Assembly: GCA_020636325.1 (NCBI GenBank)
Contig: JACJYC010000007.1
Span: forward strand, 186,001 to 250,000
Source: Lewinellaceae bacterium
GTDB lineage: Bacteria; Bacteroidota; Bacteroidia; Chitinophagales; Saprospiraceae
Length of the DNA: 64,000 nucleotides
Direction of reading: 5' to 3'
Position numbers and translations under genes: made by a program. The notes beneath the pieces are model-generated. The model did not search any database. It was given only the letters and a program-made list of their open reading frames with translations, and was not told the origin of the DNA. Shown here one piece after another: positions 34,449-42,749 of the stretch (its first letter is position 1; each line of letters starts with the position of its first letter).

Positions 34449-35449
34449 TCCTGGATGAAATAAAATACTGTCCGGGCACGCTCGCCGAAGGCTATTCAAC
34501 CTACAGTCCGGGCTGTTTGAGGAATCTGTTTAACGGTAAAAAGGTAAGCCATATCCTCCCCTATGACCTGCCTCAGCGAAACGAATCGGTTGCAGAACTG
34601 TTCTTAGAAAACCGCAAAAGAATATCCATATCAGGCGTTCAGGAAAAATCCAGCTTGCTTCTTGAAAAGAACCATCTCCGGCTTACCCATGAAGGCGAAC
34701 AAGGGACCTATCTCCTCAAGCCCATCCCCAGGGATTTGAAAAAGCCTAATCAAGTTCCCGCCAACGAACACCTGACCATGCAAATAGCCCGGCAGGTTTA
34801 CAGCATTCCTACAGCTGAAAATGCCGTTATTTTTTTCAGGGACGGTTCACCCGCCTATATCACCAAACGTTTCGACGTCAAACCAGGTGGAGGGAAATGG
34901 GGAAAAGAAGATTTTGCAACACTCGCAGGCAAAACAGCCGATAACGCCGGGCCTAACTTCAAATATGACTACAGCTACGAGGAAATCGGGTTATTGATCC
35001 AGAAGTTCGTTCCCGCGTGGCGGGTCGAAATGGAAAAGTATTTCTCGGTCATTGTTTTCAACTTCCTGTTCTCCAACGGCGATGCGCATCTGAAAAATTT
35101 CTCTCTTTTGGAGACGCCCCAAGGCGACTATACCCTGAGTCCGGCGTATGACCTGATCAATACCAGGCTGCATGTGGACGATACCGATTTTGCTTTGAGT
35201 AAGGGTTTATTCGCTGACAATTTCAAAAGCGATGCCTTCAGAAGAACCGGACATCCCGGTAAAGCCGATTTTACTGAGCTTGCAAACAGGATTGGAATAA
35301 TCGAAAGCAGAATAGAAAAATTATTACACCCTTTCTTGTCAAAACAGGCATTTGCAGAAACCCTGATCAACCGCTCGTTTCTGGATGAAGCAAGTAAAAG
35401 AGGCTTTTTGCTGATGTATCAAACCAGAAGAAATTTTTTGACGGCGTAA
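34445..35449 (+). CDS. hipT: HipT-like serine/threonine kinase toxin
   Basis: 334 residues, the HipA kinase core without the N-subdomain 1. A Gly-rich-loop segment RISISGVQEKSS carries the S61-I-S63 motif, analogous to the SIS autophosphorylation motif reported for E. coli HipT. Kinase motifs: K92 in YLLKPIP (ATP), catalytic D213 in NGDAHLKN and metal-binding D236 in AYDL. Known HipA/HipT kinases phosphorylate aminoacyl-tRNA synthetases (Glu for HipA, Trp for HipT); the target here is unknown. The gene appears intact and is followed by a short gap and a convergent gene. Confidence 0.88.
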   Translation: MILDEIKYCPGTLAEGYSTYSPGCLRNLFNGKKVSHILPYDLPQRNESVAELFLENRKRISISGVQEKSSLLLEKNHLRLTHEGEQGTYLLKPIPRDLKKPNQVPANEHLTMQIARQVYSIPTAENAVIFFRDGSPAYITKRFDVKPGGGKWGKEDFATLAGKTADNAGPNFKYDYSYEEIGLLIQKFVPAWRVEMEKYFSVIVFNFLFSNGDAHLKNFSLLETPQGDYTLSPAYDLINTRLHVDDTDFALSKGLFADNFKSDAFRRTGHPGKADFTELANRIGIIESRIEKLLHPFLSKQAFAETLINRSFLDEASKRGFLLMYQTRRNFLTA

Positions 35450-35540
35450 TGATTGCGCTGTTGATCCGGTCAATTGGCGCTTTAAAGGATGATGCATGAA
35501 AATTAAAAGGGTGGCAGCTATGGCTATTTTTAAGTAGCTA

Positions 35541-36389
35541 CTACCAACACGGCGTCAAACCCAATACCTCCTTCAAATATTCCCTCGCAAACCGCCGTCC
35601 GATCTCCCGTTGCGATTTCGAATTGAAATGGATATGGTCGCCTTTGTGTTTCAGGTCTTTCGTTGAAATGACAAACCTGTTCGGATCTGAATCCGCACTT
35701 TCATGGATGATCCGGTTGATGGAGTCCCAATTCTCCTGGGTTTCCCTCGGCTTCATATAGGCCCCTAATTCGCCAACAAGTATGGGCAGCTCGTCATTCT
35801 TTGTAATCGCTCTGAATGTTTTAAACAATTCCTCTACCGCTTCCCTGTACCTGGGAATTCGCTCGCTGTTTCCGTCGCTTTCTCCCTGGTGCCATAATAT
35901 GCCCTTAATTACGCCCTGCCCCTGAGCAGCTGTCGCTCTTTCCCTGAAATTGGTCAACAGCTTCACACCCCGGTATACTTCATCGTTATTCCACTGTGCA
36001 ACTGCCGATCCGCCGACCGCACAAGGGACCAGCCCGATGGATATATCTTCAGGTATACATTTCAACAACGCTTTCGCAAAGGACACACCGCAATCCAGCC
36101 CCGTCAGGTTGGGTTCATAAAAATGCAAAGGCTCTTTGGCGTAAACCCAATTTTTATGCTCATCCAAACTGAATATCCGTTTGTTGGGAACCGTATCCAC
36201 GGGCTCGACAAAACCCCTTCCGGCCATATTGGATTGGCCCGCCAGGATGAAAATCCACAGTTTTTCCTTCTCCGGCAATTGATCAACCTTTTCCCGGATT
36301 GCCGGGAAGTTCAATGTTCTGTTATCCGCTTTCTGAACCTGACAGGCAGGCGCGATCATCACCAAAAATACCAGTGATAAATATTTCAT
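35541..36389 (-). CDS. Sialate O-acetylesterase-like (CE6/DUF303) exported esterase
   Basis: 282 residues with an N-terminal export signal ending PACQ (possible lipoprotein). SGNH-like esterase motifs: FILAGQSNMAGRG (nucleophile Ser), CGVSFAKALL, CAVGGSAVAQW (oxyanion Gly) and LWHQGESD (conserved in CE6 xylan/sialate acetylesterases). HFNSKSQREIGRR near the C-terminus supplies the catalytic His. Probably removes O-acetyl groups from complex carbohydrates in the periplasm. It lies 11 bp downstream of an amidohydrolase gene on the same strand. Confidence 0.85.
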   Translation of the reverse strand: MKYLSLVFLVMIAPACQVQKADNRTLNFPAIREKVDQLPEKEKLWIFILAGQSNMAGRGFVEPVDTVPNKRIFSLDEHKNWVYAKEPLHFYEPNLTGLDCGVSFAKALLKCIPEDISIGLVPCAVGGSAVAQWNNDEVYRGVKLLTNFRERATAAQGQGVIKGILWHQGESDGNSERIPRYREAVEELFKTFRAITKNDELPILVGELGAYMKPRETQENWDSINRIIHESADSDPNRFVISTKDLKHKGDHIHFNSKSQREIGRRFAREYLKEVLGLTPCW

Positions 36390-36400
36390 CCCAATACTTT

Positions 36401-37897
36401 TTATTCCCGGACAGACAATTCCTCCCTTTCAACCACTTCTCCGCCCAGGATGATTTTATCAATATGGTCATAAGCCTCTACCTCCTCCATGGGGTTCTTT
36501 GTCAAAAGTAACATATTGGCCCGTTTCCCAACCGCTATTGAACCGACAAGCGAATCCAGGTGGAAGGCCGCTGCATTGTTAACGGTAGCGGACGCCAGGA
36601 TTTTACCGAGCGGGACGCCCGCTTCATGCATCATCCTGATCTCCGCATAGCCGTTCAGGCCGGGCGGGTTCCCATAAGTAGGCGCGGAAGGGGTATCCGT
36701 ACCAAACAGGATCAGGCCGCCGTTGTCCGACAAATACTTTAATGCGAGATCCCCATGAGCCTGAATTCTTCCATAGATCTCATTGACTTCCTCCGGTGAG
36801 TACCCTTCAAAAAGCTCCTTTGCAAACCACTGCCCTTCCTCCGATCTATACCAGGTTATCATAGCGCCGGGAATAACCTTCCTGAGCCGGGGATCATCCA
36901 GGAACGCCCGATCAGCTAAAACCCTTTCCCCCTCCAGTACGGTCAGGGTCGGCGTATAACCGATCTGCTTTTCAATCTGCTTGTCCAGCACGCTTTTTAT
37001 CTCTTCCGGCAGGGAGTCCTTCGGCGCCGATTTATATGCACCCCAATTCCATAAACCATGGGCAATTATATCCACGCCCACCTCGCTCAATATAGCGTGC
37101 GCTTCCAGAGAATTGCCATGGACCGTGAGCACCAACCCGTTTTTATGGGCTTCTTCCTGAAGCCTTACCAGGATCTCTTTTGTCGGGACCGGCAGGTCGG
37201 CCATGCCGTGGAACCCGGTTTCATAATAGGCTTTAACCGCAATGGCCCCCGATTCCCTGATGCGTTTTACCACGGCTTCAGGGGTATGATCCGCCGGGTC
37301 GTATTGATCCGGGATATTTTCCGCTTCGCTTTCCAGGTATATGAAATTGGGCGTGATTTCAAAACGGATCGACTCCGGTGCAAAATTCATAGGGTAGCCA
37401 TTGGCGACCGACGCCCCTGACCAACCGGTATGATACAGATCAGGTTTCAAGGGTTGATCATGTATGAAATCGATCAGGTCCTGGGATATCCCGCCGAGGT
37501 TGACCAGGGTGGTAAATCCGAAATAAAGATAACTCCTCGGCATTTGAGCCTTGAAACCGGCAACCAGTTCAGGGTTCTTTTCCAATTGCTGATAGGCCAT
37601 CCCCTGAACTTCCGTGATGTGAACGTGGCTGTCGATCAGGCCCGGAATCAAATACTTGCCCTTTCCTTCAATTTTTCTGTATTCCCCCCGAACCTTCGGT
37701 TCTGCTTCCCCGACATAGAGTATCTTTTCACCTTCCGTGACCACATGCCCGTTGAACGGACTAAAATCGCCGTTCTCACCCGCCAGGATCGTCACACCTG
37801 AAATATGCACCCCATGGGTCAGCTCAAAGGTCTTTTTGCTTTCAGTACAGGAAAAAACAAGAAATGCTGAAATCAGAACAAGGCATATTTTTTTCAT
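36401..37897 (-). CDS. Amidohydrolase family lipoprotein (imidazolonepropionase-like)
   Basis: 498 residues with a lipoprotein signal (LISAFLVFSC). Metal-dependent hydrolase fold: LIPGLIDSHVHI (first metal-binding HxH), NGLVLTVHGNS and VDIIAHGLWNWG (metal His residues), and ILFGTDTPSAP (catalytic Asp). The C-terminal GSIAVGKRANMLLLTKNP is typical. Substrate unknown; family members act on peptide-like or cyclic amide bonds (prolidase/imidazolonepropionase group). Upstream partner of the esterase gene in a probable two-gene operon. Confidence 0.88.
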   Translation of the reverse strand: MKKICLVLISAFLVFSCTESKKTFELTHGVHISGVTILAGENGDFSPFNGHVVTEGEKILYVGEAEPKVRGEYRKIEGKGKYLIPGLIDSHVHITEVQGMAYQQLEKNPELVAGFKAQMPRSYLYFGFTTLVNLGGISQDLIDFIHDQPLKPDLYHTGWSGASVANGYPMNFAPESIRFEITPNFIYLESEAENIPDQYDPADHTPEAVVKRIRESGAIAVKAYYETGFHGMADLPVPTKEILVRLQEEAHKNGLVLTVHGNSLEAHAILSEVGVDIIAHGLWNWGAYKSAPKDSLPEEIKSVLDKQIEKQIGYTPTLTVLEGERVLADRAFLDDPRLRKVIPGAMITWYRSEEGQWFAKELFEGYSPEEVNEIYGRIQAHGDLALKYLSDNGGLILFGTDTPSAPTYGNPPGLNGYAEIRMMHEAGVPLGKILASATVNNAAAFHLDSLVGSIAVGKRANMLLLTKNPMEEVEAYDHIDKIILGGEVVEREELSVRE

Positions 37898-37926
37898 TTT
37901 ACTTTTCTTTTAATGATGCAAATAAT

Positions 37927-38090
37927 CACCCACCTTCTCTCACCCTCTCACCCTCTCTCACCCTCTCACCCTCTCACCCTCTCTCACCCTCTCTCACTCT
38001 CTCACCCTCTCACCCTCTCACCCTCTCTCTCTCTCTCCCTCTCACTCCCTCACTCCCTCTCACCTCCCTCCCTCACCCTCTCACCCTCAC
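37927..38090. repeat. CTCTCACC pyrimidine tandem array invading a gene end
   Basis: About 160 bp of tandem CTCTCACC, CTCACCCT, CTCACTCC and CTCTCT words. It spans the gap between two leftward genes and runs 18 bp into the 3' end of the dehydrogenase gene. The last codons and stop of that gene (38073-38090) are made of the repeat. This is the longest array of this family in the window. Confidence 0.9.
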
Positions 38091-39050
38091 AAGAAACGGT
38101 ACAGGGTTCCCTTTATAAAATTCCGTAATATTCACGGCGGCCATTCTTGACATTTCGTTTCGGGCTTCTACCGTTGCGGAGCCGATATGCGGGAGGACGG
38201 CCACATTTTCCATATTCAGCAGGGGGCTTTCGGGATGCATGGGTTCGGGGTTGGTTACGTCGAGGCCGGCGCCCCATATTTTGCCGGTATTCAGGGCGTT
38301 GATCAGGTCGGGTTCGTTGTGCAGGGCGCCGCGCGAGGTATTGATGAAAATAGCGGTGGATCTCATTTTTTCAAAGGCCTGTCTGTTGAAAATGCCGCGG
38401 GTCTCCGGGCTGAGCACGCTGTGGACGGAGAGCGCGTCGCTTTGTTCCAGCAAGGTATCAAAATCAACCCATTTTGCGCCCAGGGCGGCTTCTGCCTCCG
38501 GGTTGCGTTTTCTGTTGTGGTAAATGACATCCATATTATAAGCGCCTTTGCAACGCTGTGCCATAGCTGTGCCGATCTTGCCCAGGCCGAAGATGCCCAG
38601 GGTTTTGTTTTTGAGCTCGATGCCGAGGCCGAATTCCGGGTCGAACTCACCCCATTGCCCGTTCAGGATTCGTTTGTGATGGAAGAGCATTTTCCGGGAG
38701 GCGGCGATCATGAGCAGGAAAGCGATATCGGCGGTCGACTCGCTCATGGCGCCCGGTGCGTTGCCGATCGGAATGCCCAGCGATGCCGCAGTCTTCAGGT
38801 CGATATTGTCATAGCCGGCTGCAAACTGGGAAATGATCTCCAGGTGTCTGCAGGCGTTGAGGAAGCGGGCGTCGATGGCATCGGTGCTCAGGCACAGCAG
38901 AGCGTCGGCTTTTTTCGCCTCGTTGATCAGCTCATCAGGCGTCATTGCCCGGTTTTCCGGCCATACGTTGACGGTGTATCCTTCCTTGCGGAGCAGATCC
39001 GGACCGGTTGCAGGGATTTTTCGGGTGATGAGGATGGTAGGTGGCTTCAC
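38073..39050 (-). CDS. D-2-hydroxyacid dehydrogenase (glyoxylate/hydroxypyruvate reductase-like)
   Basis: 325 residues starting at GTG. NAD(P) Rossmann motif GIFGLGKIGTAMAQRC, catalytic Arg in VHSVLSPETRGIFN, INTSRGALHNEPDL, and the catalytic His in VAVLPHIGSATVEARNEM. Reduces glyoxylate or hydroxypyruvate, or acts on related 2-keto acids, in the cytoplasm. The natural C-terminus appears replaced: after GNPVPFLV the residues RVRG and the stop codon are encoded by the adjacent CTCTCACC array. The enzyme core is intact, so activity is probably retained. Confidence 0.92.
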   Translation of the reverse strand: MKPPTILITRKIPATGPDLLRKEGYTVNVWPENRAMTPDELINEAKKADALLCLSTDAIDARFLNACRHLEIISQFAAGYDNIDLKTAASLGIPIGNAPGAMSESTADIAFLLMIAASRKMLFHHKRILNGQWGEFDPEFGLGIELKNKTLGIFGLGKIGTAMAQRCKGAYNMDVIYHNRKRNPEAEAALGAKWVDFDTLLEQSDALSVHSVLSPETRGIFNRQAFEKMRSTAIFINTSRGALHNEPDLINALNTGKIWGAGLDVTNPEPMHPESPLLNMENVAVLPHIGSATVEARNEMSRMAAVNITEFYKGNPVPFLVRVRG

Positions 39051-39080
39051 GGTGTGGGTGTTGCGGTCTGTTGGACCTGT

Positions 39081-39150
39081 TACAGATATTGCGGTCCTAC
39101 GGACCTTTGGGGGTGTGAGTGGGGTACAGATATTGCGGTCCTGCGGACCT
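39081..39150. repeat. Two direct copies of a 26-bp element with internal palindrome
   Basis: Two copies, 39081-39106 and 39125-39150, differ at one base. Each begins TACAGATATTGCGGTCCT and ends in a GGTCC-N3-GGACC palindrome. The 18-bp spacer is GT-rich. Partial related pieces (GCGGTCTGTTGGACC and GGACCTGTGGTCC) flank both sides. The block is in the 333-bp gap between the divergent dehydrogenase and PAP2-like genes. The rest of that gap (39151-39383) shows no gene. Confidence 0.8.
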
Positions 39151-39383
39151 GTGGTCCGAAAGATAAGGGGTTAATGTGTAAAGAGGATTTTGTTGGCGGA
39201 TTTTATCTTATTCGTTAAAGCAGCGGCAGGTTTATGAAGCCGGAACAGGGATAAATTGCACTTTATGCGGCCCGGGAATGCTAAAATTTGGTTAAGGCGC
39301 GGCAAAAACCAGCTTTTGCCCAAAATTTGCCCGTCTTTTATAGTTGATTTGAGTGATTTTTTACCGTGCCAAAAGCTATACAC

Positions 39384-41558
39384 ATGATCAGGAAATCTAC
39401 ATTAATCCTATTTTTCTCGGTAGCGGCAATCGGTTTGCTCCGGGCTCAGCACTCAGTTGCCAGGTTGTGGAATGAACGATTGCTCGACGGCATCCGGACC
39501 GACCTTGCCCGGCCGACGGTGCACGCCCGCAACCTGTTTCATACCAGTGTGGCCATGTACGACGCCTGGGCCGTTTACAGCCCGAATGCAGAACCTTATT
39601 TGCTGGGAAAGACCGTACATGGTTTTTCCTGCGCCCTGAAGCCCTTCCCCGCTCCGGCCGATGTCAAGGCCGCTCAGGATGAGGCCGTCAGTTTTGCGGT
39701 TTATCGCTTATTGAAACACCGGTTTGAAAACTCACCCGGGAAGGAGAATTTTTATAAGGAGATCGATTTTCTGATGGATTCTCTGGGATACGATAAATCC
39801 AATACTTCCGCCAACTATTTTTGCGGACCGGCGGAAATGGGCAATTATATCGCCAGATGCGTGATTGCATACGGATTGCAGGACGGGGCCAACGAAGCCG
39901 GGGAGTATGCCAATCTGTATTATGAGCCGGTAAATCCTCCGTTGTATGTAGCGGCTCCGGGTAATCCGGATTTCGTGGACCTCAACCGCTGGCAACCGCT
40001 GGGCTTTGCCCAATTCATCGACCAAAGCGGCAATGTCTTTGAAAACAGGATTCCGCCTTTTGTCAGTCCGGAATGGGGCAGGGTATTGCCGTTTTCACTG
40101 AAAGAATCGGAAGCCAATGTCTATCAGCGGGACGGGCATGATTACTGGGTTTATCACGATCCGGGGCCGCCGCCTTATTTTGATACCACCAAAACCGGCG
40201 GGCCTTCCGAGGAATACAAATGGAACCATTCGGTAGTGGCCATCTGGTCGTCTTTGCTGGATACCAAGGACGGCGAGATGATCGATATTTCGCCTGCTTC
40301 GATCGGAAATATCCAGGAATACCCCACGACGCTGGAGAAATACCATGATTTCTATAACCTTTTTGAAGGCGGCGACCCGGGCATAGGGTATGACAATAAT
40401 CCCAAGACAGGCTTGCCGTACGTCCCGCAACTGGTTCACCGGGCGGATTATTACCGGGTTCTGGCGGAATTCTGGGCGGACGGCCCCAATTCAGAAACAC
40501 CGCCCGGCCATTGGTTTACCATTCTCAATTACGTCAATGATCAACCGAGTCTGGAAAAACGCTGGCGCGGAGAAGGGCCCGTACTGGACAATCTGGAATG
40601 GGATGTCAAAACCTACTTCGCCCTGGGCGGCGCCATGCACGATGTTGCGGTCACCGTCTGGGGAATAAAAGGTTGGTACGACTCTGCCCGGCCGGTCACG
40701 GCAATCCGCGGAATGGCCGAATACGGGCAAAGCTCCGACCCTGATTTGCCAGGTTATCACCCAGGCGGCATCCCATTGGTACCGGGATATGTCGAACTCA
40801 TCAATCCCGGCGATCCGCTCCAGGGGCCTAACGGAGAAAATATCGGGCAGATCAAATTGTGGGCCTGGAAAGGACCGTTTTACATTCCCGACCCGGAACA
40901 CGATGTCGCCGGCGTCGGTTGGATCCGCGCTGCGGGCTGGTGGCCGTACCAACGGCCGACTTTTGTCTCCCCGCCGTTTGCAGGGTATGTCAGCGGGCAT
41001 TCCACATACAGCCGGGCAGCGGCAGAGGTACTGACGGCCATTACCGGCGACCCTTACTTTCCCGGCGGCATGGGGCAGTTCTTTTGCAAACAAAACCAGT
41101 TTCTGGTATTCGAAGACGGCCCAAGCCAGGACCTGACCCTGCAATGGGCGACCTATCGCGATGCTGCCGACCAATGCAGCCTTTCGCGCATATACGGCGG
41201 GATCCATCCGCCGATGGACGATATGCCGGGGCGATTCCTGGGCATGGAGATCGGCCCGGAAGCGCTCGAATTTGCGGAGCAGTATTTCCATAAAGATCCC
41301 CTGCCGACCGATGTAGCGGTATTTTCACTTTTCCCGAACCCAACGCTTTCCTGCATCCAGATCGAATACCCGTATGAAGGCGCATTACCGGTCAGCATAT
41401 TCATGATGGACGGCAGGCAGGTGGCGTCTCTGGAGCTCAATTTTGCCGATAACCGCGCTTTCCTGGACCTGAGCAACCTGCATTCCGGCGTTTACTTCAT
41501 TGTGAGTGAGGATGCGAACGGACAGCGGCGGTTTTCGCGGAAAGTGATCCGGTTGTAG
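39384..41558 (+). CDS. Secreted PAP2/vanadium-haloperoxidase-like protein with T9SS sorting tail
   Basis: 724 residues with a signal peptide (MIRKSTLILFFSVAAIGLLRA then Q). The body resembles the vanadium-dependent haloperoxidase/PAP2 acid phosphatase fold: SGHSTYSRAAAEVL (H539) and RIYGGIHPPMDDMPGR (H608), the two expected catalytic/vanadate His segments. The last 80 residues form a type A T9SS sorting domain (FSLFPNPTLSCIQIEY...LHSGVYFIVSE). Phosphatase or haloperoxidase activity cannot be separated from sequence alone. A GTG start at 39366 is possible, but ATG at 39384 directly opens the signal peptide. Confidence 0.86.
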   Translation: MIRKSTLILFFSVAAIGLLRAQHSVARLWNERLLDGIRTDLARPTVHARNLFHTSVAMYDAWAVYSPNAEPYLLGKTVHGFSCALKPFPAPADVKAAQDEAVSFAVYRLLKHRFENSPGKENFYKEIDFLMDSLGYDKSNTSANYFCGPAEMGNYIARCVIAYGLQDGANEAGEYANLYYEPVNPPLYVAAPGNPDFVDLNRWQPLGFAQFIDQSGNVFENRIPPFVSPEWGRVLPFSLKESEANVYQRDGHDYWVYHDPGPPPYFDTTKTGGPSEEYKWNHSVVAIWSSLLDTKDGEMIDISPASIGNIQEYPTTLEKYHDFYNLFEGGDPGIGYDNNPKTGLPYVPQLVHRADYYRVLAEFWADGPNSETPPGHWFTILNYVNDQPSLEKRWRGEGPVLDNLEWDVKTYFALGGAMHDVAVTVWGIKGWYDSARPVTAIRGMAEYGQSSDPDLPGYHPGGIPLVPGYVELINPGDPLQGPNGENIGQIKLWAWKGPFYIPDPEHDVAGVGWIRAAGWWPYQRPTFVSPPFAGYVSGHSTYSRAAAEVLTAITGDPYFPGGMGQFFCKQNQFLVFEDGPSQDLTLQWATYRDAADQCSLSRIYGGIHPPMDDMPGRFLGMEIGPEALEFAEQYFHKDPLPTDVAVFSLFPNPTLSCIQIEYPYEGALPVSIFMMDGRQVASLELNFADNRAFLDLSNLHSGVYFIVSEDANGQRRFSRKVIRL

Positions 41559-41666
41559 GCCCGATTGTGCCGGTCGGTTTGTGCTGCATGTTGACTGCTG
41601 AACGTTGTTTTAGGAGTGCGGTTGCAGGATCAGCGCCTGGCCGTGGCCGGTGAACATTGGTTCGCT

Positions 41667-42605
41667 TCAGGTTCTCTGGCGTTTTAAACTGATCAGCAAT
41701 ACCCCTGCAATGGCAAAAATCGTTCCGGCCCATTGCAGCGGTCCTACCCGTTCGCCCAGAATAAACCAGGCCATGATGATGGTCGTGATCGGCCCGATGC
41801 CGCTGATAATGGAGGTATTGTTGGCGCCGATGACCCGTATGCACTCTGCGACCAGGAAAGTAGGCAGTACGGTGGCAATGATGGCCATGGCAAAACTGAG
41901 GTAATAAACCGGCGCAACAAAGTGGAAAAGCCGCCATTGGTAAAAAATGCCGTGGTGAATCAATACGCCCGCGCCGGCTGCGGTCATGGCGTAAGAGGTG
42001 AATTTCAGGGTGCCGATCCGGTGCAGCAGGGTTCCGCTGCCCACCATGTAGATCGCATAAGCAAGCGCGCTGCCGAAGATCAGCAGGGCGCCGGTCCGGA
42101 ATTGACCGGGGTTGCCCAAATGAGCGCGATCGGCAAAAACAAGCAGGACGCCGAAGTAGGTTATGGCCAAAGAGATGAGCTGGATCCGGGTAACCTTCTT
42201 TTTCAGAACGGCTGCCGAGATCAGCAGCACCAGGGTAGGGTAGGTGAACAAGACGAGCCGCTCCAACCCGGCGCTGATATAGCGCAAGCCGTAGAAGTCG
42301 AGAAAACTGGCCAGGTAATAACCGGTGAGGCCAAGCGCCGCCACCTTGGCCAGGTCCTGCCGGCTCATTTTTACGGCGTTCATCCTGCGGGTCTGCCGGC
42401 GATTGTTCCACCAGGCGACCAGGATGAAAATGGGCGTGGAAAACGCCATCCTGAGCGCCAGCAACGAGGTACTGTCCACCTCATACCGATAGGCCAGTTT
42501 GATGAGCACGGCTTTTACGGAAAAGCAGGTAGCCGCAATGACCATGAGGCCTGCGGCGAGGATTTGTCTTTGCCGGGTGAAATTGATCGGTTGAGAAATC
42601 TCCAT
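41667..42605 (-). CDS. EamA/DMT-family transporter
   Basis: 312 residues with ten predicted membrane helices in two EamA repeats (LAAGLMVIAATCFSVKAVLI...; FTSYAMTAAGAGVLIHHGIF...; TIIMAWFILGERVGPLQWAG). A small-molecule exporter of the drug/metabolite superfamily in the inner membrane; the substrate is unknown. The promoter is so close to the ATG that the mRNA may be leaderless. Divergent from the GH109-like gene. Confidence 0.92.
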   Translation of the reverse strand: MEISQPINFTRQRQILAAGLMVIAATCFSVKAVLIKLAYRYEVDSTSLLALRMAFSTPIFILVAWWNNRRQTRRMNAVKMSRQDLAKVAALGLTGYYLASFLDFYGLRYISAGLERLVLFTYPTLVLLISAAVLKKKVTRIQLISLAITYFGVLLVFADRAHLGNPGQFRTGALLIFGSALAYAIYMVGSGTLLHRIGTLKFTSYAMTAAGAGVLIHHGIFYQWRLFHFVAPVYYLSFAMAIIATVLPTFLVAECIRVIGANNTSIISGIGPITTIIMAWFILGERVGPLQWAGTIFAIAGVLLISLKRQRT

Positions 42606-42609
42606 GTGG

Positions 42610-42643
42610 CAAAGATAAGGCAGGGGACAAGTATGCTGCCAAA
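42610..42643 (-). promoter_or_regulatory. Promoter of the EamA gene, leaderless or nearly so
   Basis: On the minus strand TTTG (42643-42640), a 22-bp spacer and TATCTTTG (42617-42610) are followed by CCAC and the ATG at 42605. The expected transcription start is at or within about 3 nt of the A of the start codon. Confidence 0.6.
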
Positions 42644-42749
42644 GAAAATTTGGTGATTTTACAATCTAAAAGGATGCCTACAAGCCGGGGTTTTCCGGTT
42701 TCAAGCCCGCGTAAATTGTTATTTTCACGCCGAACAAAACAAAAACCAT

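Noticed and set aside
34119..35449. HipA broken by a frameshift or internal stop
   Set aside because: The two frames have their own start, an ATGA overlap, intact motifs and the sizes expected of HipS and HipT, so a natural three-gene system explains them better.
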